Notes under the pieces: generated by a model
The model's database searches: none
What the model was told of the DNA's origin: nothing
What the model saw: the letters and a program-made list of their open reading frames with translations, nothing else
Shown: in pieces, positions 8,093-16,756 of the stretch
Numbering within the stretch: the stretch's first letter is position 1
Layout: every line of letters begins with the position of its first letter
Translations under genes and position numbers: made by a program
From: Betaproteobacteria bacterium
GTDB taxonomy: Bacteria > Pseudomonadota > Gammaproteobacteria > Burkholderiales > Usitatibacteraceae
Reading direction: 5' to 3'
Assembly: GCA_016709665.1 (NCBI GenBank)
Contig: JADJMI010000027.1
Coordinates: 434,001-498,000 of the forward strand
Length of the DNA stretch: 64,000 bases

Positions 8093-9052
8093 TTACCAGC
8101 GTGCGAGGACGGATCCCCACGTGAAGCCGCCGCCGACGCCTTCCATCAGGACCAGGTGTCCCGGACGGATGCGGCCGTCGCGCACGGCCACGTCGAGGGC
8201 GAGCGGGATGGAGGCGGCCGAGGTGTTGGCGTGACGGTCGACCGTCACGACGCACTTCTCCGGCGGCACCCCGAGCTTCTTCGCGGTGTGGGAAATGATG
8301 CGCACGTTGGCCTGGTGCGCGATGAACCAGTCGAGGTCGGCGACCGCCAGGCCGTTGGCGGCCAGCGCCTCGCGCGCGGCCTCCTCGAGGACCCGGACGG
8401 CGAGCTTGAAGACCGCTCCGCCATCCATCTTGAGCGTGGGGTCTCCGAGGACCTTGCCGCCGCCGACGTGACCCGGAGTGCTGAGGATGTCGGCGTAGGC
8501 ACCGTCCGAATGCAGGTGCGACGAGAGGATGCCGGGCGTGCCGGATTCGCCCAGCACCACGGCGCCCGCGCCGTCGCCGAAGAGGACGCAGGTGCCCCGG
8601 TCCTTCCAGTCGAGGATGCGCGAGAACACTTCCGCGCCGACCACCAGCGCCCGCCGGGACATGCCGCCCCGGATGAACTGGTCCGCCGTGGCCAGCGCGA
8701 AGACGAAGCCCGAGCACACGGCCTGCACGTCGAAGGCCGCGCCGTGGCGGATGCCCAGCTTCTTCTGCAGCAGGCAGGCGCTCGAGGGAAAGACCATGTC
8801 CGGCGTGGAGGTCGCCAGCACGATGAGATCGATGTCGCCGGGCTTGAGGCCGGCGGCGGCGAGCGCATGGCGCGAGGCGTGCAGCGCGAGCTCGCTGGTC
8901 GTCTCGCCGTCGGCGGCGATGTGCCGCTCGCGGATGCCCGTGCGCGAGACGATCCATTCGTCCGTGGTATCGACGATCGACTCGAGGTCGCGGTTCGTGA
9001 GGACTTTCTCGGGCAGGTAACTGCCGGTGCCGAGGATGCGGGAATGGCGCAT
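8093..9052 (-). CDS. fabH: 3-oxoacyl-[acyl-carrier-protein] synthase III
   Basis: A 319-residue initiating condensing enzyme that joins acetyl-CoA with malonyl-ACP. The N-terminus has GTGSYLPEKVLTN and the DEWIVSRTGIRERHIA motif. The catalytic triad is visible as Cys in VQAVCSGFVFAL, His in WFIAHQANVRI and Asn in DRHANTSAASIPLAL. The ATG at 9052 is chosen because the family starts at this point; the frame is open upstream only through plsX. It sits 2 nt after the plsX stop, in the usual plsX-fabH-fabD order. Confidence 0.96.
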   Translation of the reverse strand: MRHSRILGTGSYLPEKVLTNRDLESIVDTTDEWIVSRTGIRERHIAADGETTSELALHASRHALAAAGLKPGDIDLIVLATSTPDMVFPSSACLLQKKLGIRHGAAFDVQAVCSGFVFALATADQFIRGGMSRRALVVGAEVFSRILDWKDRGTCVLFGDGAGAVVLGESGTPGILSSHLHSDGAYADILSTPGHVGGGKVLGDPTLKMDGGAVFKLAVRVLEEAAREALAANGLAVADLDWFIAHQANVRIISHTAKKLGVPPEKCVVTVDRHANTSAASIPLALDVAVRDGRIRPGHLVLMEGVGGGFTWGSVLARW

Positions 9053-9054
9053 GG

Positions 9055-10104
9055 CTACGGCGCTCCCGCCGACGCCTTCGGGGCGTCGAGGTGCCCTTCG
9101 CCGTGCAGGCGGGCGATCTCCTCGGCGATGCGCTCGTTGAGCCCGTGGCCGGCCTCCGAATCGGCACGGGCGAGCGCCGTGGCGAAAGCCAGCCGGTCGG
9201 CGGAACCGTGGCTCTTCACCACGATGCCCCTGAGCCCCAGGAGCGTCGCCCCGTTGTAGCGGCGGTGGTCGACGCGCTGGCGAAACGCCTTGATCACGGG
9301 CATGGAGACGAGCGCGGCCAGGCGACGGAAGACGTTGCGCGTGTACTCCTCCTTCAGGAAGTCGCCCATCATCTTGGCGATGCCCTCGGAAGTCTTGAGC
9401 GCCACGTTGCCGACGAAGCCGTCGCAGACGACGATGTCGGTGGTGCCCTTGTAGATGTCGTTGCCCTCGACGTTGCCGTAGAAATTGAGATGGCTCGATC
9501 GCAGGCGCTCGCCCGCCTCCTTCACGACGGCGTTGCCCTTGATCTCCTCCGACCCGATGTTGAGCAGCCCCACCGACGGGTTCTCCTTGCCTTCCACCGC
9601 GGTGACCAGCGTCGACGCCATGATGGCGAACTGCAGGAGATGCTCGGGCGTGCAGTCGGCGTTGGCGCCCAGGTCGAGCATGTACACCTGCCCCTTGCGG
9701 GTCGGCAGGATGCCGCAGATGGCCGGCCGGTCGATGCCCGGAAGGGTCTTCAGCACGAACTTGGCCGTGCCCATCAGCGCGCCGGTGTTGCCGGCGCTCA
9801 CGCAAGCCTGGGCCTGCCCGTCCTTGACCAGGTCGATCGCGACCCGCATGGAGGAGTTCTTCTTGGTGCGGATCGCCGTGCGCACCTCTTCGTCCATGGC
9901 AACGACCTCGCTTGCCGGGACGACACGGATGCGCGCGTGGGAGGCCGCGCCGTGGCGCGAAAGCTCCGCGGCGACGGGCGCCTCGAGACCGACGAGCACC
10001 AGCTCGGCTTCGGGGTGCGAGGCGAGGAAGTCGAGGCTGGCGGGTACGGTGACCGACGGCCCGTGGTCACCGCCCATCGCATCGACGGCGATCACGGTCT
10101 TCAT
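9055..10104 (-). CDS. plsX: Phosphate acyltransferase PlsX
   Basis: A 349-residue protein that converts acyl-ACP to acyl-phosphate for phospholipid synthesis (PlsX/PlsY route). Visible motifs are AVDAMGGDHGP at the N-terminus, SAGNTGALMG, LDLGANADCTPEHLLQFA, NIGSEEIKGN and VCDGFVGNVALKTSEG. I prefer the ATG at 10104, directly before TVIAVDAMGG; an in-frame ATG at 10116 would add four residues. It lies between rpmF and fabH, an arrangement conserved from E. coli to betaproteobacteria. Confidence 0.95.
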   Translation of the reverse strand: MKTVIAVDAMGGDHGPSVTVPASLDFLASHPEAELVLVGLEAPVAAELSRHGAASHARIRVVPASEVVAMDEEVRTAIRTKKNSSMRVAIDLVKDGQAQACVSAGNTGALMGTAKFVLKTLPGIDRPAICGILPTRKGQVYMLDLGANADCTPEHLLQFAIMASTLVTAVEGKENPSVGLLNIGSEEIKGNAVVKEAGERLRSSHLNFYGNVEGNDIYKGTTDIVVCDGFVGNVALKTSEGIAKMMGDFLKEEYTRNVFRRLAALVSMPVIKAFRQRVDHRRYNGATLLGLRGIVVKSHGSADRLAFATALARADSEAGHGLNERIAEEIARLHGEGHLDAPKASAGAP

Positions 10105-10164
10105 GGCCGCGGCCATGGGAGCGGAATGGGCCGGCGGCCCGCCTCACGCGGGCCGGGCGGCACG

Positions 10165-10341
10165 CTATTCCTTGGTCTTGACGACCTTCTTGCCGCGGTA
10201 GTGCCCGGACGGCGAGATGTGGTGGCGCAGGTGCGTCTCGCCCGTGGTGGGCTCGACGGCGGTGGGCGGCGTCGTGAGGAAATCGTGCGCCCGGTGCATG
10301 CCGCGCTTGGACGGCGACTTCTTGTTCTGTTGGACAGCCAT
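10165..10341 (-). CDS. rpmF: 50S ribosomal protein bL32
   Basis: A 58-residue basic ribosomal protein. It begins MAVQQNKKSPSKRGMHRAHD and has HHISPSGHYRGKKVV near the end, matching bL32. It lacks the four zinc-binding cysteines found in the C+ form, as in many proteobacteria. It sits 22 nt after the yceD stop and about 60 nt before plsX. The pairing with yceD and plsX is strongly conserved and supports the call. Confidence 0.95.
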   Translation of the reverse strand: MAVQQNKKSPSKRGMHRAHDFLTTPPTAVEPTTGETHLRHHISPSGHYRGKKVVKTKE

Positions 10342-10363
10342 GGTGTTCTCCTGATGAATGCGT

Positions 10364-10861
10364 TTAGCGGGCCGTCTTGAGGCTCGCGAGCGCCGCGAAC
10401 GGCGAAGGCTTGCCGGAACCGGCCTCGGTCCCTTCCGCAGCCGGCCCGGCTCCGGGCTTTCGCGGGACCATCGGCAGGGTGAGGAGGACGGCGTCCTCCA
10501 CCAGGCCGAGGGGATCCAGGGGGTCGGTGGCGACCACGAAATCTTCCTCGTCGCTTTCCCCTTCGGTGGGCGGAAGCTCCGACTCGGAGCCCACGAGGAC
10601 CAAGCGATCCTCCGCCTTGACCGCGTGCCGGAAGACTTCCATCGTCCTCTGGCACGAGAGAAAAACGAAACCGTCGATTATACACGACACCACCCGGCGC
10701 TGGTTCGCGTCCAGGCGGGCCGTCACCCGGTAATGCAGCTCGCCCTCCGCGTTCGCCAACTCGGGCAATACCCTCGGGAGGTCCCCGGGCTTCACGGTGC
10801 CCTCGAAGGTCGTGCCCGCCGGGCCAAGCCGGTCGGGGTGGATGAGATGTGCGGTCGACAT
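10364..10861 (-). CDS. yceD: YceD/DUF177 family protein (23S rRNA accumulation protein)
   Basis: A 165-residue YceD (DUF177) protein. The family is required for normal 23S rRNA accumulation in E. coli and plants, and it is almost always encoded directly before rpmF, as here. Seen are VSCIIDGFVFLSCQRTMEVF, which places the paired cysteines, an acidic stretch GESDEEDFVV, and a D-P-L-x-L-x-x-L-V-E-D-A core followed by LLTLPMVP. The start ATG at 10861 lies only about 8 nt past the -10 box of the promoter described at 10870-10898, so the transcript may be nearly leaderless. Confidence 0.9.
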   Translation of the reverse strand: MSTAHLIHPDRLGPAGTTFEGTVKPGDLPRVLPELANAEGELHYRVTARLDANQRRVVSCIIDGFVFLSCQRTMEVFRHAVKAEDRLVLVGSESELPPTEGESDEEDFVVATDPLDPLGLVEDAVLLTLPMVPRKPGAGPAAEGTEAGSGKPSPFAALASLKTAR

Positions 10862-10869
10862 GGTCGGCT

Positions 10870-10898
10870 ATAATAGGGATTCGTGCCAAAATCGTCAA
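10870..10898 (-). promoter_or_regulatory. Sigma70-type promoter of the yceD-rpmF-plsX-fab operon
   Basis: On the minus strand TTGACG (10893-10898) and TATTAT (10870-10875) are separated by exactly 17 nt, close to the sigma70 consensus. The expected start of transcription is near 10863, just 1-3 nt before the yceD ATG. The plus strand also shows TATAAT at 10869-10874, but with no good -35 for maf. Confidence 0.7.
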
Positions 10899-10910
10899 CA
10901 ACAAACTGAT

Positions 10911-11489
10911 TTGAAAGATATTTTTCTCGTCCTGGCTTCCGGCTCGCGCTACCGCGCCGAGCTTCTCGCCCGGCTGGGACTTCCCTTCGAGACCTGGTCG
11001 CCGGACATCGACGAGACCGCGCGAACCGGCGAGACCTGCGCCGCGACGGCCTGCCGCCTGGCGCGCGCGAAGGCCGAGGCCGCCCGCGTCCGATTCCCCG
11101 GGGCATGGATCATCGGATCGGACCAGGTCGCCGACCTGGACGGTCGAGCGCTCGGAAAGCCCGGTCATCGCGAAGGCGCCCGGTCGCAACTGCGCGCCAT
11201 GCGCGGACGTACCGTGATCTTCCAGACCGCCCTGTGCCTGCTCGCCGGAGGCGAGGCGAGAGAGGCGCTGGTGCCGACGCAGGTCGCCTTCCGGCCGCTC
11301 GCCGACGACGAGATCGAACGCTACCTGGATCGCGAACCGGCCTTCGACTGCGCCGGCAGCGCGAAGAGCGAGGGCCTGGGCATTTCCCTGCTCGAGCGGC
11401 TCGCGGGCGACGATCCCACCGCCCTCGTCGGGCTGCCCCTGGTGGCCCTCTCGGCGATGCTGCGCGAGGCCGGAGCGCAGGTGCCTTGA
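10911..11489 (+). CDS. maf: Maf-like nucleotide pyrophosphatase
   Basis: A 192-residue Maf/YceF protein, a nucleoside triphosphate pyrophosphatase that removes modified nucleotides. It begins LKDIFLVLASGSRYRAELL with the SxSxxR-type motif. It also has WIIGSDQVADLDG and the SAKSEGLGISLLERLAGDDPTALVGLPL region. I choose the TTG at 11 residues before ASGSRYR, because upstream codons overlap the divergent yceD and are not conserved. It lies divergent to yceD and overlaps the next gene by 4 nt. The yceF-yceD-rpmF neighbourhood is typical, so it is nearer the YceF (m7GTP) type. Confidence 0.85.
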   Translation: MKDIFLVLASGSRYRAELLARLGLPFETWSPDIDETARTGETCAATACRLARAKAEAARVRFPGAWIIGSDQVADLDGRALGKPGHREGARSQLRAMRGRTVIFQTALCLLAGGEAREALVPTQVAFRPLADDEIERYLDREPAFDCAGSAKSEGLGISLLERLAGDDPTALVGLPLVALSAMLREAGAQVP

Positions 11490-12220
11490 GCGACCTGCCC
11501 GCGCTGTACTTGTTGCCGGCGACGCTTTCGGAGGAGAGCGCGCCCGAGGCGGTGCTCCCCGGTCCGGCGCTCGCCACGATCCGCGGCCTTCGCGATTTCG
11601 TCGTGGAAAACGCGAAGACCGCACGGCGCTTCCTCGCCGCCTGCGCCCACCCCGGCCCCATGGCGCAGGTCGCCATGGCGGTCCTCGACGAGCACACCCG
11701 ACCGGGCGAAGTCGCCGCCCTCCTCGCCCCGCTTCGTGCGGGTCGCTCCCTCGGCCTGTTGTCGGAGGCCGGCGCGCCCGCCGTCGCCGATCCCGGCGCG
11801 CTGCTGGTGGCCGCCGCCCATGCCGAGGGCCATCGGGTCGTCCCCGTCGTCGGGCCCTCGTCCGTACTCCTCGCCCTCATGGCGAGCGGTCTCGATGGCC
11901 AGCGCTTTCGCTTCGCGGGCTACCTGCCGGTGCCGGCCGTCGAGCGGCAGGCGGCCATTCGCGCCCTGGAAGCCCGGTCGGCGCAGGCCCGCGAGACGCA
12001 GGTCTTCATCGAGACGCCCTATCGCAACGACGCCCTCCTCGCGGATCTCGTCGCCACGCTCAGGCCGGACACGCGGCTCGCGGTGGCGGCGGACCTCACG
12101 GGTCCGGCGGAGTCGATCCGGATGGCGACGCTCGCCGCCTGGAAGAAGTCGCCGTCGCCTCCCGGACGACGCCCGGCCATCTTCCTCGTGCTCGCGACGC
12201 CGGCGAAAGGCAGGCCCTAG
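11486..12220 (+). CDS. SAM-dependent methyltransferase, tetrapyrrole methylase fold (RsmI-like)
   Basis: A 244-residue protein of the class III (tetrapyrrole methylase) SAM methyltransferase fold, related to RsmI. It has LYLLPATL at the N-terminus, the GLLSEAGAPAVADPGA glycine-rich segment and a VVPVVGPSSVLLALMASGL motif. A later IETPYRN stretch is also typical of RsmI-like enzymes. It is shorter than true RsmI (about 280) and lacks a clear C-terminal region. The start TTG at 11486 overlaps the maf stop (TTGA), since the first conserved residues come only seven codons later. Its target is unknown. Its TAG stop shares the CTAG palindrome with the stop of the convergent gene. Confidence 0.75.
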   Translation: MSDLPALYLLPATLSEESAPEAVLPGPALATIRGLRDFVVENAKTARRFLAACAHPGPMAQVAMAVLDEHTRPGEVAALLAPLRAGRSLGLLSEAGAPAVADPGALLVAAAHAEGHRVVPVVGPSSVLLALMASGLDGQRFRFAGYLPVPAVERQAAIRALEARSAQARETQVFIETPYRNDALLADLVATLRPDTRLAVAADLTGPAESIRMATLAAWKKSPSPPGRRPAIFLVLATPAKGRP

Positions 12221-14765
12221 CCGGTCGGCGTACGTGCGCCGGCCCGCGCGTAGAGGTTGTCCTGCTTGAGCAGCGGGTAGACGCCCTCGGCGCTCATCGG
12301 CGCCGAAAAGAAGAAACCCTGCCCGATGCGGCACCCCTTGGAGCGCAGGAGCGCGAGCTGGCCGGCGGTTTCGACGCCCTCGGCGATCGTGTCGAGCTCC
12401 AGGCTGTGGGCCATGTTGATGATGGCCACGACGATCGCGGTGTCGTTCGGGTCCACCGTGATGTCGCGGATGAAGGACTGGTCGATCTTGAGCTTCTGGA
12501 TCGGCAGGCGCTTCAGGTACGACAGGCTCGAATAGCCGGTGCCGAAGTCGTCGATCGCCAGGTGCACGCCCATCTCCGAAAGGCGGTTCAGCAGGAGGAT
12601 CATGCCTTCGGTCTGGCGCATGACCTGGCTCTCCGTGATCTCGAGCTCGAGCTGTCTCGGGTCGAGCCCGGTGTCCTGCAGAACGCGCATCACCGTATCG
12701 AGAAAGGACTTGTCCGCGAACTGGCGCGCCGACAGGTTGATGGCGATCCGCCGCGGCCGCAGGCCGCGGTCAAGCCATTCCTTCATCTGGCGGCAGCCCT
12801 CGCGAAGCACCCATTCGCCGATCTCGCCGATGAGCCCGGTCTCCTCGGCGAGCGGGATGAAGTCTCCGGGCATCACCATGCCGCTGTCTTCCGTGCGCCA
12901 GCGCACCAGGGCCTCCACCGCGAGGATCTCGCCGGTCTCCAGGTCCACCTGGGGCTGGTAGTGCAGGACGAAATCCTTCTGCAGCACCGCCCGCCGCAGG
13001 GCCGACTCGAGCGTCATGCGCCGCTTCACCGCGATGTTCATCTGCGAGGTGAAGTACTGGTAGGTGTTCTTGCCGATGCCCTTGCCGTGGAACATGGCGG
13101 TGTCGGCGTTCTTCATGAGCGTCTGGGCGTCGCGGCCATCCTCGGGATAGACCGCGATGCCGACCGATCCGCTCACGTGCTGTTCGGTGCCGCCCAGCGC
13201 GAAGGCCGAGCGCAGCGATCCCAGGATCTTCTGGGCGACCACGGAAGCGCCCCGCCCGTCCTCGAGGCTGTCGAGAAGGACGATGAACTCGTCGCCGCCC
13301 TGGCGCGCGATCGTGTCTCCCGCGCGAACGCACTCGGTGAGCCGGCGCGAGACCTGCCGCAGCAGCTCATCGCCCACGTCGTGCCCGAGGGTGTCGTTGA
13401 TGTTCTTGAAGTTGTCCAGGTCGATGAAGAGCACCGCGACCTTTCTCCCGCTGCGCTCGGCCCGCGCGATCGAGTGCCCGAGGCGGTCCTGCAGCAGGCC
13501 GCGATTCGGCAGTCCGGTGAGATTGTCGTGATAGGCGAGGTGCTGGATGCGCTGCTGGATGAGTTTCCGGTCCGTGACGTCGCGCGAGTTGAGCACCAAG
13601 CCGCGGATGTGCGGGTTGTCGACGCAATTCGTGCCGAGCGCCTCGAAGGTGCGCCACTGGCCGTCCTTGTGGCGGAAGCGAAGCTCCACCGGCTCGTGCG
13701 TCTTCCTCATCTCGAGCAACCGCTGGAAGGCGGCGCGCACCAGGTCGGCATCGTCACGGTGGACGAAATCGAACACGCTTCGCCCCAGGGTCTCCTCCGG
13801 ATCCCAGCCGAGCAGGGTTTTCAGCGCGGGACTGCAGTAGGTGACGGTGCCGTCGGGCGCCACCACCGAGATGAGGTCGATGCCGTTCTCGGCGAGCACC
13901 CGGAAGCGCGCTTCGCTCGCCTCGAGCGCGCGCTCGGTCTTCTTGTAATGCGTCACGTCGGTGATCGTGCCGATGAGGCCCGCAACATGCCCGGACTGGT
14001 CGACGAAGCTCACCTTGTTGTAGAGCCATTCGCGCTCCTCGCCCTGCGCCGTGGGCACGACCGCCTCGTAACGGAGCGAGTCGGGTTCGCGGTAGAGCGC
14101 GCGGTCGCGCTCGTCGTGGAATTCGGCCAGGCGGGGGGGAACATCTCGTGCACGGTCCTGCCCACCCAGTCGCGGCCGCCGCCGAAGTGCTCGTCGAAGG
14201 CGCGGTTGTAGACCTGGTAGCGGCCATCGCGGTCCTTCACGTAGACGGGATTGGGGATCGCGTCGAGCACGGCGCGCGTGAAGTGCAGCTGCTGCTTGAG
14301 GGCCTCGCCCGCGCGCTTGATCTCGGTCGCGTCCACGCACATCACGAGCAGGCCCGTGATGCGCCCGTCCTCGTCTCGAAGCGGCGCCGCGGAGCCGTGG
14401 ATGTGGACGGTGGCGCCGTCCTTGCGGCAGCGCTCGAGTTCCAGGTGCGTGAGCACCTCGCCCGCCTTCACGCGCTCGCGGAAGGCCGAGGCCTCGTCGC
14501 GCCGCTCCGGGGGGACGAAGGGAGGGCGCCGGCCGATGGTCTCCTCTCGCGTGTAGCCGAAAACCTGCTCGGCCGAGGCGTTCCAGAGGGTGATGCGCCC
14601 CTCGAGGTCCGTCGCGTAGATGGCGACCGGCAGGGTCTCCACGATAGAAAGCAGGAACCGCTGCGTGGCAACCGGATCGTCCTCGCCGGGCAGCGCGCTC
14701 ACGCCGTCCGTCGGGGACGGGGCGGCGCCGAAGAAGGAACGAAGCCGTCGGCGCAGCTCGTCCAT
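12217..14765 (-). CDS. PAS-PAS-PAS-GGDEF-EAL protein (c-di-GMP turnover), frameshifted
   Basis: After correcting one indel this is an 849-residue cytosolic protein. Three PAS domains (about 40-150, 160-275 and 290-400) precede a GGDEF domain (about 410-575) and an EAL domain (590-835). The GGDEF motif is intact (ARQGGDEF), with an R-x-x-D inhibitory site five residues upstream. The EAL motif is intact (AVEALVRW), as are ELEITESQV and AIDDFGTGYSSLSYLKRLP, so both synthesis and breakdown of c-di-GMP are possible. The frame breaks at a run of seven G (14133-14139) after residue 209; eight would restore it. The gene lies 7 nt after sppA, with no transmembrane segments. Confidence 0.85.
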
Positions 14766-14772
14766 GCCTGCC

Positions 14773-15744
14773 CTACCGGAGCGAGGGCGCGGCGCGCGCC
14801 GCCAGTTCCGCCGCCGCGGCGCGAAGCGCGGATTCGGCCGCGCTGGCCCCGAGCCGCTTGGAGAGCTGGTCGAAGTAGTTGTCGTCGGGCGTGAAGTCCA
14901 CGACGTGTTCGGCCTTGATCACGTCGCGCGCCACGCTCTCGAGCGAGCCGAAGCCGTCGGCGAGGCCCAGCTCCACGGCCCGCTCGCCCGTCCAGACGAG
15001 CCCCGAGAAGGTCTCCGGGGTTTCCTTGAGGCGCTTGCCGCGGCCCTGGCGCACGACCTTGATGAACTGCTCGTGGATCTCGCCGAGCATCTTCTTCACG
15101 TGCTCGCGGTGCGCGGGGTTCTCGGGCACGAAGGGGTCCAGGAAGTCCTTGTTCTCGCCGGCCGTGTAGCTGCGCCGCTCGACGCCGAGCTTTTCCATCG
15201 CGCCGGTGAAGCCGAAGCCGCCCATGATCACGCCGATGGAGCCCACGAGGCTCGCCTTGTCCACGTAGATGCGGTCCGCCGCGACCGCGACGTAGTACCC
15301 GCCGGAGGCACAGAGGTCCTGCACCACGACGTGCAACGGGATCTCGGGGTGCTTCGCCCGCAGGCGCCGGATCTCGTCGTTGATATACCCCGACTGGACC
15401 GGGCTGCCGCCCGGGCTGTTGATGCGCAGGACGACGCCCTGCGTGTTCCGGTCCTTGAAGGCCGCGCCGAGCGCGAGGATCATCTTGTCGGCGCTCGCCT
15501 TCGACTCCACGCCGATCACGCCCTTCAGCTCGACCAGGGCCGTGTGCTTGCCGGTGCGGATGGGTTCCTTCGAGCCGCCGCCGATCCAGCCGAGCATCGC
15601 GGCCACGACGAGGAACACGATGGAGAGCCAGAGGAGCCTGAAGAGGATCGACCACTGGCGCGCGCGGCGCTGCTCGTCGAGCGCGCGCAAGGCGATTTTT
15701 TCGAGCGTGGCGCGCTCCCAGCTGGGCGGGGTCGGGTCGGTCAT
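14773..15744 (-). CDS. sppA: Signal peptide peptidase SppA-type S49 protease
   Basis: A 323-residue short-form S49 peptidase that degrades membrane-retained signal peptides. One transmembrane segment lies at about residues 34-55, then a single S49 domain faces the periplasm. The catalytic serine lies in LCASGGYYVAVAAD and the lysine in YVDKASLVGSIGVIMG. The domain also has LRINSPGGSPVQSG, typical of the family. It overlaps the Rieske gene by 4 nt (ATGA) and precedes the GGDEF-EAL gene by 7 nt. Confidence 0.9.
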   Translation of the reverse strand: MTDPTPPSWERATLEKIALRALDEQRRARQWSILFRLLWLSIVFLVVAAMLGWIGGGSKEPIRTGKHTALVELKGVIGVESKASADKMILALGAAFKDRNTQGVVLRINSPGGSPVQSGYINDEIRRLRAKHPEIPLHVVVQDLCASGGYYVAVAADRIYVDKASLVGSIGVIMGGFGFTGAMEKLGVERRSYTAGENKDFLDPFVPENPAHREHVKKMLGEIHEQFIKVVRQGRGKRLKETPETFSGLVWTGERAVELGLADGFGSLESVARDVIKAEHVVDFTPDDNYFDQLSKRLGASAAESALRAAAAELAARAAPSLR

Positions 15745-16124
15745 GGCGAGGGGCCGGGGTCGTTCGGACCGGCCGGCGGATCATCGATGAGTTGAACGAG
15801 GCCGTCCCGCTCCTCGATGGCTATCGCCTCGAGACGGGCGCCACGGCAGGGGCCCGCGACGCACAGGCCGGTGGACGGCTCGAAGATCGCGCCGTGCGTC
15901 GAGCAGACCAAGTATAGCCCGGTTTCCTCGAAGAACTCGCCGGGCTCCCAGTCGAGTTCCACCCCGAGATGGGGGCATCGGTTCACGAACGCGCGCGGCT
16001 CGCCGTCGAAGCGCACCGCGAAGCCCTTGCCTTCCCCGCCGGCCGGCGGCCAGGCGAAACGCACGCCCCGCCCCCCCTCGGGCAAGGCGCCGGCCGGCGC
16101 GATCACGCGTGAAGGGCCAGCCAT
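15741..16124 (-). CDS. Rieske [2Fe-2S] domain protein
   Basis: A 127-residue single-domain Rieske protein. The two cluster motifs are visible: NRCPHLGVELD (C-x-H) and VCSTHGAIF (C-x-x-H), 17 residues apart. It has no signal peptide or membrane segment, so it is soluble and NirD- or ferredoxin-like. It overlaps the HAD phosphatase gene by 22 nt and sppA by 4 nt. A Rieske gene in a rluC-gph-Rieske-sppA operon is frequent in betaproteobacteria, but its partner oxidoreductase is not known to me. Confidence 0.88.
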   Translation of the reverse strand: MAGPSRVIAPAGALPEGGRGVRFAWPPAGGEGKGFAVRFDGEPRAFVNRCPHLGVELDWEPGEFFEETGLYLVCSTHGAIFEPSTGLCVAGPCRGARLEAIAIEERDGLVQLIDDPPAGPNDPGPSP

Positions 16125-16756
16125 CGGCGCAATTCCTCGACGTTGGCGGCGAGATGGCGCGAGGGACGCTCGCGAAGCAGTTCCCCGGCGTGGGCGCCGT
16201 ACGTGACCCCGACGGCATCGACGCCGGCATTCGCGGCGAGTTCGAGGTCATGGGTGGTGTCGCCGATCATGAGCGCCCGCGACGGCGCCACCCCCGTCGC
16301 GTCCAGCAGCGCGAGCAGCATTCCCGGGTGCGGTTTCGCGAATCCTTCGTCGGCGCAGCGGGACGCCTCGAAGTGCGGCGCGAGGCCGCTGGCCTCGAGC
16401 GCGCGGTCGAGCCCCCGCCGGCTCTTGCCCGTGGCGACCGCGAGCCGGCGCTCGCGCGAACGCAATTCGGCGAGCAGTTCCGGGATGCCATCGAAGAGCG
16501 GCGCCTCGTGCTCGCGCGACAGGTAGTGGCTGCGATAGCGATTGGCGAACTCCGCGTGGCGGTCGGCCGGCAACGTCGGCGCCACGTACCGGACCGAAGC
16601 GCTCGCCCCCAGGCCGATGACCCAGCGCGCATCCTCGTCCGAGGGCACCGGGACGCCCACTTCGCGGCACGCATCCTGGATGCACCGGGCGATGAGCCCG
16701 GTCGAATCCATGATCGTCCCGTCCCAGTCGAAGATGACCAGCTCGTAGCGGTTCAA
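16103..16756 (-). CDS. gph: HAD-family hydrolase, phosphoglycolate phosphatase-like
   Basis: A 217-residue HAD phosphatase of the Gph/PGP type. Motif I is VIFDWDGTIMDST with the nucleophile Asp. Motif II is VATGKSRRG, motif III includes the lysine in AKPHPGMLL, and motif IV is MIGDTTHDLELA. The alpha-helical cap lies between residues 17 and 85. It probably hydrolyses small phosphoesters such as 2-phosphoglycolate, but the exact substrate cannot be read from sequence. It overlaps rluC by 4 nt, an arrangement shared with many betaproteobacteria. Confidence 0.85.
   Translation of the reverse strand: MNRYELVIFDWDGTIMDSTGLIARCIQDACREVGVPVPSDEDARWVIGLGASASVRYVAPTLPADRHAEFANRYRSHYLSREHEAPLFDGIPELLAELRSRERRLAVATGKSRRGLDRALEASGLAPHFEASRCADEGFAKPHPGMLLALLDATGVAPSRALMIGDTTHDLELAANAGVDAVGVTYGAHAGELLRERPSRHLAANVEELRRWLALHA

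Noticed and set aside
10869..10874. Plus-strand TATAAT as the maf promoter
   Set aside because: No plausible -35 box at 15-19 nt; the same bases better fit the minus-strand promoter.
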